A DNA stretch of 64,000 bases, taken from assembly GCA_030684575.1 (NCBI GenBank), contig JAUXVD010000023.1:62001-126000 (forward strand). Reading direction: 5' to 3'. Positions 43,800-51,083 of the stretch are shown in pieces (the first letter of the stretch is position 1; each line of letters opens with the position of its first letter). Under the pieces are notes generated by a model. The model saw nothing but the letters and a program-made list of their open reading frames with translations, had not been told where the DNA came from and did not search any database. The DNA is from Nitrospirota bacterium. Lineage in GTDB: Bacteria > Nitrospirota > Nitrospiria > Nitrospirales > Nitrospiraceae. Position numbers and translations under genes: made by a program.

Positions 43800-44010
43800 A
43801 TGAGAGGGTCGATCGTGGTTGTGGGCTTGCTGGACGCACTCACAGCATCCATCCTGGCGTCTGCCGCGGAGGAGGTCACGGAACAGGCCCGCTCGATTTG
43901 AAAGGCCCGTTTATCACGCTCAACGGCGGCACGAAACCGTTGGCCACCATTGGCAGCGCCGTGGGTAACGGCCTAGTATGACCGGTAGTCCGACGATCCT
44001 GGGGAACTAA
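43800..44010 (+). pseudogene. Internally deleted spike-like gene
   Basis: The first frame encodes a signal peptide and EEVTEQARS, the counterpart of EEGVTERAV in the 38190 gene, and then stops. In the next frame follow LDLKGPFITLNGGTKPLATI and GSAV, and finally TGSPTILGN with a stop, matching the C-termini of the 36598 and 38190 proteins. The whole centre is missing and the frames are broken, so it is a third paralogue of the spike-like family in decay. A 13-base stretch at the second junction (43965-43977) also occurs at 41909-41921. Confidence 0.75.
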
Positions 44011-44154
44011 GACCGACCCCGGTCGATTCGTGAGCATTGGTTCAGCAATAGAGATCTCGAGTGAGATGAACCTTGGTGTCTGACAAAACGACTATTGGAG
44101 TGGAGCGTACAAGTAGTGCCACCATTTTTTCATGTATTGAAAGGAGTCTTCATT

Positions 44155-45195
44155 ATGGCCTCGGACAAGTCGCTCTCTGATCGTATCGTTCCAACCCCCT
44201 CTCGGCGTGATCTTTTTCGCACCGTCGGACTCGCTACAGGAGGAGCCATGCTGCTGGGGCTTCCGAAATTCATCGGAAGCTGGGGGGGCACGGCAGAGGC
44301 AGCGGTCGCACGTGCTGGCTCAGCAGTGAATCTCGCGCTGGAGTTGGATGGCGCGTCGGCTGGATTCGTACAAGCCGTCGAGGGCGGGAATGCCTTTGCC
44401 GATGTTCTGGTGGAGGCCGTGGGCCCGGATGGGATTCAGCGAAAGCGGCCGGGATCGGTCAAGTTCGAAGACATTATCATTCAGGTACCGTTTAACGGCG
44501 ACGCCAAGCCCTTGAACAATTGGATCGCCGAGACACTTGGGAAAGCTCAAACGCCTAAGAACGGGGCGATCCAGTATATGGACTTCAACTTCACCGAGAT
44601 GAAACGGCTTGAATTTTTCAACGCCGTTTTGACGGAAGTCACGTTGCCTGTTGCTGACCCTGCAGCCAGGAATCCCGAGTTCCTCACGCTTCGAATTACC
44701 CCGCAGACGACGCGCTTGACCGGGAGCACAGGAAAGAAATTGTCCGGGACAGGAACTAAATCGAAGGCAGTGCTTGCCAGTAATTTCCGTTTCAACGTGC
44801 AGGGGCTTGAGAAGGCCTGTGCGCGCATTGGTAAGGTCGAGTCGATTGTCGCGAAACGTCCTGTTGCAGGCAGCGCAGTCGGGCAAGACCGGCTCAAGCA
44901 ATCGGCTCCCGGCGTGCTCGATTGTTCAATCGTTCGCCTCACGCTGCCGGAGGCCGATGCTGGCCCATTCTATAGCTGGTTCGATGATACAGTCGTGAAA
45001 GGTAAGCCAAGCGGCGAACTCGCCGGCCTGCTGGAATGGCTTGACCCGACCTTGAAAGTAGTCCTGGCCTCGGTCCAACTCGGTGGTCTGGGCATCGTTC
45101 GCTATGCGCCGGAACCGATCAATGCTGGCGCTGAAAGGCTTGGACAGGTGCAAGTCGATATGTATTGCGAAACGATGAATGTAACGATTCTGTGA
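44155..45195 (+). CDS. Tat-exported phage tail tube (gp19-like) protein 3
   Basis: A 346-residue protein. AAAGGAG precedes the ATG at 44155. Tat signal PSRRDLFRTVGLATGGAMLL. Two gp19-like domains: LALELDGASAGFVQAVEGGN, PGSVKFEDIIIQVPFN, PLNNWIAETLG, MKRLEFFNAVLTEVTLPV and then IVRLTLPEADAGPFYSWFDD, LKVVLASVQLGGLGIVRY, VQVDMYCETMNVTIL. It is closest to the 35283 protein. It lies at the end of the plus-strand block and faces the VgrG operon, with a hairpin between them. Confidence 0.75.
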   Translation: MASDKSLSDRIVPTPSRRDLFRTVGLATGGAMLLGLPKFIGSWGGTAEAAVARAGSAVNLALELDGASAGFVQAVEGGNAFADVLVEAVGPDGIQRKRPGSVKFEDIIIQVPFNGDAKPLNNWIAETLGKAQTPKNGAIQYMDFNFTEMKRLEFFNAVLTEVTLPVADPAARNPEFLTLRITPQTTRLTGSTGKKLSGTGTKSKAVLASNFRFNVQGLEKACARIGKVESIVAKRPVAGSAVGQDRLKQSAPGVLDCSIVRLTLPEADAGPFYSWFDDTVVKGKPSGELAGLLEWLDPTLKVVLASVQLGGLGIVRYAPEPINAGAERLGQVQVDMYCETMNVTIL

Positions 45196-45205
45196 TCATG
45201 CGAAT

Positions 45206-45239
45206 GAAGGGAAACGGTTCCGAGAAACCGTTTCCCTTC
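45206..45239. terminator. Bidirectional stem-loop between convergent genes
   Basis: A 14-base perfect stem (GAAGGGAAACGGTT at 45206-45219 with its complement at 45226-45239) and a six-base loop, 10 bases after the stop of the tube gene and 27 before the stop of the VgrG gene. No T run follows on either side, so it is a probable but not classical terminator for both transcripts. Confidence 0.6.
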
Positions 45240-45266
45240 CGATTGGCAGGCCTTAGAAAGCCGCGC

Positions 45267-47195
45267 CTAGTTCTGGCTAATCTTCGAACCATTCAACGTC
45301 AGGCCCTTGCTGGATTTCAATGTGAGATTCCCGCTGCTGGTTACGGCAATGTCTTTTCCCTGGATATTTATATCTCCGGTACGTTGGATCGCCAGTAGGC
45401 CATCTCCCACCTGTATCGTTCCCGTCTGTGCTGCGACGAATCTGAATAGGGTGCCGGACTGGGTGACTAGGGATTTTCCTGCAACGATGACCGCATCGTC
45501 TCCGATTGTAAATTGTGCGTTCCGTTGGCTGGTGAGTGCAAAGTTCTGCCCGGATTTGAGTAACATGTCCTTGCCGGATTCCAGTACCAAGTTCCGGCCG
45601 ACTTGTTGAACCAGGTCTGCGCCTGCCTGCAACTGAAACGACGTACCGGACGACAAGGTCACCGAAGACCCTGCCATTGTGATGCCGCTCGTGCCGAGGG
45701 TCAGCGCTTGAGCGCCAGACTGCAGGACGAGCCGTTCGTTCCCGGCCGTCACATCGAAGACCATCTCAGACATTTGTCCAGTCGACGATTGCGCCCGCAG
45801 GATCGAGAGATGCTTGTTGGCGGGAAGGGCGACGGGCGGCATGTCTTTCCCATTATAAAGACTACCGATGATCACAGGGCGGCTAGGATCACCGTGCTCA
45901 AATGCAATCGCAACTTCATCCCCGACATCCGGCAACCACATGGCTGTGCTTCCGACTCCCGTTGCAATTTGCGCGACTCTCACGAATCCGCTGTCTCCCG
46001 GATCGGTCTGCGTGGAATGCGATGGGCTTCTCCATGGGAATCGAATCCTGACTCGTCCAAACTGGTCGACATGTTTGGTTTCACCAGGGAGGCCGACCAC
46101 AATGCCGGACACCACTCCGCTGACGATGGGCTTCGATGTGACGGGGAGGGGACGAAACACGATCTGCACGGGCAAACAGCGAAAGACATTGCGATAGTCT
46201 TTGGCCGTTCGCTGATGTTCCACCGCCGTAATCACATATTCCTGGTTGAAGTCAGCGCGGGGGTGTCCTGCCAAGAACATTCGTTGCCCGGCCTGTAGTT
46301 GCGGGTAGGTCGACTCTCCCTGGCATTGTTGCGCATCGGCGATCCTGGCGGCCAATCGGATAGTGGCTTGCGCCTGGGTATCGGCCTTGCTTTCGACACC
46401 GGCAGGAAAGATCCGTTCCGTCAGATCACCGAAGATCGGTGCCTGGGCTCCGGCAGTCAGGTCGGTGGTCGGGGTTTTCCAGTTGTAGTCGCCGGCTTGT
46501 ATGTGCCCGCTATGGAGTGACTGGCCACGGCTGAATGAAGACACGGCTGGAGTGGAATTCGTGGAAAACAGCAGTTTGCCGGACGGCAAGAAGGGGAAGC
46601 CTGCATTGCCATCGCTGAAGACCACCTTGTCACCGTTGGGAGAAGGCTCGAAGTGGTAGTGAATGCCGGTGTCTTCGAGTAGTCGGGAGATGAATGCGAA
46701 ATCGCTCTCTTGATATTGCACGGTCAGCTCACGGGCAGTGGCTGTGTTGCTCACGCGAGATTCCACGTTCGTCACGCCGGCTTCAGTAAGCAGTGTTTTG
46801 ACGATGTCTGTCGCCATCATTCCGTAGAACGTTCGGCTCGTACTGCGATACTTCAGGCGATTCAGACTGGGAACCAGCCGAACCCGATATAGCCCTTGGA
46901 CACCGGGGGCCTCCAGCTGTTCGATGCGTTCGATCATGCCGTTGACGGTCCGCCCGGGAAGCACTGCTATCGTGAGCGGTTGACCGACCACCAGCGAAAA
47001 ATTGAGCGCTTTGTCAGGGGCCGCGACCGTGAGTTCAAACATGAATGGCTCCGACAACGCCTCCTTCCCTGTAAATTGAACTACCGTTCCCTGTGCAAGG
47101 GTATCCAGAGCAGGGTTGCCTGCCGCGTGACTGCCACCAGGCAGGACCGCGCAGAATCCGATGAGCAGGACTAGAAGGCAGCGACCATCCCGCAT
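45267..47195 (-). CDS. VgrG-like spike protein with Sec signal peptide
   Basis: A 642-residue protein with full VgrG architecture. A gp27-like base spans ~30-340 (EPFMFELTVAAPDKAL, DIVKTLLTEAGV, YQESDFAFISRLLEDTGIHYHF). A gp5-like OB domain includes GETKHVDQFGRVRIRFPW and AMWLPDVGDEVAIAFEHGDP. The C-terminal beta-helix runs from ~490 (NLTLKSSKGLTLNG). Unlike known VgrG proteins, it begins with a Sec signal (LLVLLIGFCAVLPGGSHAAG), so it should leave the cytoplasm before assembly. It ends without an effector domain. GGAGGAT precedes the ATG. It is the last gene of an eight-gene operon that includes Hcp. Confidence 0.9.
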   Translation of the reverse strand: MRDGRCLLVLLIGFCAVLPGGSHAAGNPALDTLAQGTVVQFTGKEALSEPFMFELTVAAPDKALNFSLVVGQPLTIAVLPGRTVNGMIERIEQLEAPGVQGLYRVRLVPSLNRLKYRSTSRTFYGMMATDIVKTLLTEAGVTNVESRVSNTATARELTVQYQESDFAFISRLLEDTGIHYHFEPSPNGDKVVFSDGNAGFPFLPSGKLLFSTNSTPAVSSFSRGQSLHSGHIQAGDYNWKTPTTDLTAGAQAPIFGDLTERIFPAGVESKADTQAQATIRLAARIADAQQCQGESTYPQLQAGQRMFLAGHPRADFNQEYVITAVEHQRTAKDYRNVFRCLPVQIVFRPLPVTSKPIVSGVVSGIVVGLPGETKHVDQFGRVRIRFPWRSPSHSTQTDPGDSGFVRVAQIATGVGSTAMWLPDVGDEVAIAFEHGDPSRPVIIGSLYNGKDMPPVALPANKHLSILRAQSSTGQMSEMVFDVTAGNERLVLQSGAQALTLGTSGITMAGSSVTLSSGTSFQLQAGADLVQQVGRNLVLESGKDMLLKSGQNFALTSQRNAQFTIGDDAVIVAGKSLVTQSGTLFRFVAAQTGTIQVGDGLLAIQRTGDINIQGKDIAVTSSGNLTLKSSKGLTLNGSKISQN

Positions 47196-47284
47196 GAGAT
47201 CCTCCTGAGGTAATTGTGGATCGATCTCTGCTGCCTGGGGTGCGCGACGAGCACCTCTGAAGTACCCGTCGCGCGATTCAGCAT

Positions 47285-47611
47285 TTATCGTATGGGAGTG
47301 GCCGGCCTCATGCCGGGATTGGCCCGATGCTTTTCCTGTACCGCATTGAGTTTCTCCTGGATCGCATTGTCTTTTTGTTGAATTGAGTCGAGCTTATGTT
47401 GAACGGCTTTTTCTTTCATTTGTGTGCCGTCGATCTTGAATTGATTGGACGGGGCCATTTCACCTGGGGATGCCGCCAAGAGTTGCGGAACGTCGACTCC
47501 CAGCGACAATCCCAGCATGGCGACAGTTGCCGCGAGGGTGATGGCTTGGGCTGTTTCAGCCACGTAAGAGATATTGCCGGTTTTGTTCTCTGTTCTGTTC
47601 TGCTCGGTCAT
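47285..47611 (-). CDS. Small protein with hydrophobic segment and coiled coil
   Basis: A 108-residue protein. AAGGAGGA precedes the ATG, which overlaps the stop of the YkgJ-type gene (ATGA). Residues ~20-50 are hydrophobic (AITLAATVAMLGLSLGVDV), followed by a heptad-like helix (KLDSIQQKDNAIQEKLNAVQEKH). Either a membrane-anchored or signal-carrying coiled-coil protein. The position between the YkgJ-type and VgrG genes suggests a partner or chaperone of the spike; nothing in the sequence proves it. Confidence 0.6.
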   Translation of the reverse strand: MTEQNRTENKTGNISYVAETAQAITLAATVAMLGLSLGVDVPQLLAASPGEMAPSNQFKIDGTQMKEKAVQHKLDSIQQKDNAIQEKLNAVQEKHRANPGMRPATPIR

Positions 47612-48333
47612 GGGGTCCTCCTTGGTTGGGAATGAACTGCTTCTATCCATGCTTCAATCGCACGCATGTGGACATCCATCTTTATGGAAGGATCGGTTGG
47701 TACGGCGAGATGCTGCTCTGCGCAATATCGTGTCGTGACCGCATCCACGTCCAGCCACACTGGCATCGGAGCCTGATGGTCTGTCATGAGGCGGTCGACG
47801 GCCTGCTCGACCTTCGTTCGCACGTCGGTATTGTGCTTGAGGCCCCGTCTGAGGACAGCGGCCATTTTTCCGAGGAGATCTAAATAGCGGTCTACCGCGT
47901 CGATATAGGGTTGGGCGCCTTGGGCCTGGAGGTATTCTTCCACCGTGCCTGCTATTCCATACCTGCCCTCGGTGTGTGGGTGCGGTGCCAATTCAGCGAA
48001 CCATTCGTCGCCCTGGGTCGTGACGTGTCTGCCTAACGGATAGATTCGACAGACCAAGGGACGATCCGCATGGACGCCGCATCCGTCCTCTGTCAGAAAT
48101 ACGCAGGCGCCGTCTTCAACCCGTTTCAAGGCGGTGCCGGCGGAGTCCGTATATTGCGAGAGAAACTCCGATGTCCCGATGCCTCTATTGTGAGCCAACC
48201 GCGTCACCTCATAGGGATTGAGGTGGATGATTTTGTCATGGCAGCAGTGGTTGCAGGCGTGACAGCCATAGGAGAACGCGCTATCGCGTGTATAGCGCGC
48301 CTCCTGTGACCGGACGATTGGAAGATCTCGCAT
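47608..48333 (-). CDS. YkgJ-type cysteine-cluster (Zn/Fe-binding) protein
   Basis: A 241-residue protein with the YkgJ pattern of clustered cysteines: FSYGCHACNHCCHDKIIHL near the N-terminus and CVFLTEDGCGVHADRPLVCR later. Family members bind zinc or an iron-sulphur cluster; function is not settled. GAGGAG precedes the ATG at 48333; an in-frame ATG lies at 48360. No export signal is seen, in contrast with its operon neighbours, so it acts in the cytoplasm. It may assist cofactor loading or folding of exported partners. Confidence 0.8.
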   Translation of the reverse strand: MRDLPIVRSQEARYTRDSAFSYGCHACNHCCHDKIIHLNPYEVTRLAHNRGIGTSEFLSQYTDSAGTALKRVEDGACVFLTEDGCGVHADRPLVCRIYPLGRHVTTQGDEWFAELAPHPHTEGRYGIAGTVEEYLQAQGAQPYIDAVDRYLDLLGKMAAVLRRGLKHNTDVRTKVEQAVDRLMTDHQAPMPVWLDVDAVTTRYCAEQHLAVPTDPSIKMDVHMRAIEAWIEAVHSQPRRTP

Positions 48334-48411
48334 CGGCTCCTCGTTCTCAGCCGTGAGCATGGCGGGCAGGACGGTTCCAGTCGCTCCACCATCTCGCCAA
48401 TGGCACAATCG

Positions 48412-48963
48412 CTACGGTACCAGCATGCTATCCATCGCCGCAGTCTTCGTCCTGTGATTCAGCAGTTCAATTTGTTGAAAGACAAACTCTACCGTCTCTG
48501 TCGGAAGTGACGCGATGGCTGTTCCCTGCGATTCAGAGTTATGTGAAATTGATGCCACGAAGGCGTTCGTCAGTTTGATTGTATGGTCAAGTGTCATCAC
48601 GCCGTTTGGGTCGACTGAGAAGAAGTCGATTACCACTGTCGTTAACATCTCATTCTTCGTCAAGGCGCTGAATAGTTGCGTCGAGGAGGCTCCCCATGCC
48701 TTTTTAACCCTGATCGGTTTGTGGACACGCTTGCCAGTCGCCTGACCGCTTGCGGCATCACGTGGACTCACCACAGAATAGTCAAATGCGATTCCGGCGA
48801 TCTTGCCTTCGAATCCCTTCCGAAGGACCTCCCCGTTGAACGGGCCTTGTGAGGCTCCGGTGATCGACACATAGAATTCAGGTGCGGCCTGCGCAACGCT
48901 CGTCGCCAATAGCACGAGCATGAATCCTGCGAGTGCAAGTCTGGCTATCTTTATCATTTTCAT
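48412..48963 (-). CDS. Hcp-like type VI tube protein with Sec signal peptide
   Basis: A 183-residue protein. AAGGAGGT lies six bases before the ATG at 48963 (another ATG at 48966). Sec signal LALAGFMLVLLATSVAQAAP, then the Hcp1-family domain: FYVSITGASQGPFNGEVLRK, FDYSVVSPRDAASGQATGKR, KPIRVKKAWGASSTQLFSAL and TIKLTNAFVASISH. Hcp forms hexameric rings that stack into the type VI inner tube. Canonical Hcp has no signal peptide because the tube assembles in the cytoplasm. It shares an operon with the signal-bearing VgrG, 79 bases ahead of the YkgJ-type gene. Confidence 0.88.
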   Translation of the reverse strand: MKMIKIARLALAGFMLVLLATSVAQAAPEFYVSITGASQGPFNGEVLRKGFEGKIAGIAFDYSVVSPRDAASGQATGKRVHKPIRVKKAWGASSTQLFSALTKNEMLTTVVIDFFSVDPNGVMTLDHTIKLTNAFVASISHNSESQGTAIASLPTETVEFVFQQIELLNHRTKTAAMDSMLVP

Positions 48964-49037
48964 CATCGACCTCCTTGTTTGGGCACATGTGAATGGATAC
49001 GTATGTCGTAAGCTTTTCCTTCTCTTGTCAATTCCAG

Positions 49038-51041
49038 CTAGCGTATCGGCCTCGGTCCCGTCGACGGCCCACCACCAGGAGAAGGCGGAGGCGTCGGTCC
49101 TTTGACGGCTGGCAATGGGCCTGTGCCTCCGCCGGTCTTGGGTCCGGTGATCACTCCGCCTGAAGTCCCTGGTAATGTGGTGCAGGGGCCATCCATACAG
49201 TCGGGACCGGCCTTCGGTTGCGTTCTGAGTTCCATCGGTTGGCCGCCGCCGATCCCGGTGGTGCGATTGCAGGGGCATACCTCCCCCTGCATGCAACGCA
49301 TGGCAGCGCATTTCTGGTCCACGGCGCTGTTACGCGCGAGGTCGCCGGCCTGCATCATGCAGGACATGGCGCCGGGGATCGGCCCGGTCGCTTGAGAGGG
49401 ATCGATGAGCGCGATCGTCGGATTCGGCGTGGGGGAGGGGCTTCCAGGATTCCGAACGCCGCCCATTCCGGCACCCGGCTGTCGGGGGTTCATATCCGAT
49501 CCCATGGTGCATTGGTACAGCGATTTCGCGCGGGCTGCCGCGTTGGAGCCGGCACCGCACCCGCCCGCCGTGCCGTCATCATTTATCGTACGTTTATTGG
49601 CCTGGGGATCTGTCGTCACGCGGCCTTCGCGTGCTTTGTAATAGGCCTCGACGTCTCCGGTGTCGGCAAGGTTTCCTTGTGCGCTTCTCTCCTGCAGAAT
49701 CTGCAGGGTGCCTCTCGCGGCATCGGCACCTTCCGGACTGGCGCCTTGTGCCAGAGTATCGACCACCGGGGGCGTCTTATCGAACACGGCGACCACCACG
49801 CTGACCACGACATCTTTCACTTTCCCTGCCGCATCCTTGATCTTGTCCCACGCGCCTGGTTCCTTCGTTGTCGTCTCTGTGGTCGGGGTCGTAGTGGTAT
49901 CACCCTCTGCGCTCAACGCGCAGAACTTGTCTCGAATGCCAGGCTGCTGCGAGGCTTGCTTGGCCAGGTCTCCCGGTGCCGTGCGCGGATCGACCGTCAT
50001 TCCCGCAATGGCTTTGGACATGCAGGCGAACTGTCCGCGGATACCGGAGGACTTCACACTATCGAGGACGCAGGATACGCCGCTCGTCGGGATACCTCCT
50101 GGCGGCGTCATCATGCCGGCGCCACCCTTGCTGCTCCCGCCGCCACCCGGCGTCCCCGGATCAGGGCAGACGAACCCTGTGGCCGACATATTGAGCAGAT
50201 TGCAGGCGCCACGGCCATAGTTGTCGAGTCGCTGCATGGACCAGAGCAGGCGATCCATCCCGTCCTGGAAGCCGCTCTGAACCATCATTCCGCGTTCGAA
50301 GTCATACAGCCACAAGCCCAGATCTCGACGCGGGTAGGTCGCCATCAACGACTGGATTTTTTGGTGGTCGATGTTGACCATCGGCAGCCACCAGCTTTGT
50401 CCGGTGTATTGCAACTGGTCAAAGCTCTGCATCCCCAGGTTCAAGACACCCTGTACCGCGATCTGCGCCTGGGGCGCCGGCAACAGCGTCACCGCCCGAT
50501 GGACATACATGGCCAGGGCGAATTCAACCCCCCGAGCCCCTTCACGAGTCAAACATTGCGAACGGTCCTGGAACTGACTGAGGAAGCGTGCTGCATCTCC
50601 ATATTTCGTGAGCGCCACCGCTTGAATCGTATTCTTGACTAGAACCTCGAGACCCAGGTTGCCCTGGCAGGTCGGATCTTGCAACGTGGTCGGTGCCGCC
50701 TGGATACGATAGTAGAACGCCGCCCGTTGCCAGGTGATATCCCACAAGGCATCCCACGTTTGTGGCAGACTTGGTGCCGGCCTCGCTTGTGCCAGCGGCT
50801 GAAGCGGGAGACTCTGAAGAGGCGTCCGCATCCCTGGTACGGCACGGCTTTCTGCCTCGCCTTCGTTATCGGTGGCCAAGGAACGAACCTGTGGCCTGAC
50901 CGCTTGGATCGCCTCAGATTGGCCGGATGGAATACTCGAATCGGCCCCCGCGGCGAAGGTGCCCGGCGTTTGACTGGCCAAGAGCGCGAGGAGCAGGCCT
51001 GCACTCCCGAGGAAGGACATACGCGGTCTGTCATGGGTCAT
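49038..51041 (-). CDS. Large exported Cys- and Pro-rich protein, function unknown
   Basis: A 667-residue protein. GAAGGAG precedes the ATG. Sec signal (SFLGSAGLLLALLASQTPGT) nearly identical to that of the 51084 gene. The motif GEAESRAVPGM (Arg66) follows. Residues ~90-290 are helical (WDALWDITWQRAAFYYRIQ, QLQYTGQSWWLPMVNIDHQK). A Gly-rich linker and a middle region with paired cysteines follow. A hydrophobic segment (VKDVVVSVVVAVF) lies near ~420. The C-terminus has a Cys-rich cluster (CAAMRCMQGEVCPCN) and a Gly/Pro-rich tail. I know no family. It is in the Hcp/VgrG operon. Confidence 0.7.
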   Translation of the reverse strand: MTHDRPRMSFLGSAGLLLALLASQTPGTFAAGADSSIPSGQSEAIQAVRPQVRSLATDNEGEAESRAVPGMRTPLQSLPLQPLAQARPAPSLPQTWDALWDITWQRAAFYYRIQAAPTTLQDPTCQGNLGLEVLVKNTIQAVALTKYGDAARFLSQFQDRSQCLTREGARGVEFALAMYVHRAVTLLPAPQAQIAVQGVLNLGMQSFDQLQYTGQSWWLPMVNIDHQKIQSLMATYPRRDLGLWLYDFERGMMVQSGFQDGMDRLLWSMQRLDNYGRGACNLLNMSATGFVCPDPGTPGGGGSSKGGAGMMTPPGGIPTSGVSCVLDSVKSSGIRGQFACMSKAIAGMTVDPRTAPGDLAKQASQQPGIRDKFCALSAEGDTTTTPTTETTTKEPGAWDKIKDAAGKVKDVVVSVVVAVFDKTPPVVDTLAQGASPEGADAARGTLQILQERSAQGNLADTGDVEAYYKAREGRVTTDPQANKRTINDDGTAGGCGAGSNAAARAKSLYQCTMGSDMNPRQPGAGMGGVRNPGSPSPTPNPTIALIDPSQATGPIPGAMSCMMQAGDLARNSAVDQKCAAMRCMQGEVCPCNRTTGIGGGQPMELRTQPKAGPDCMDGPCTTLPGTSGGVITGPKTGGGTGPLPAVKGPTPPPSPGGGPSTGPRPIR

Positions 51042-51083
51042 GAATGGCTCCTTCAGCGGATTGTCTGAAACTCGTCCGTCGTC

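Noticed and set aside
49218-50642. A 474-residue plus-strand frame opposite the 49038 gene
   Set aside because: Arg/Gly/His-rich composition typical of an antisense shadow in GC-rich DNA; no recognisable domain.
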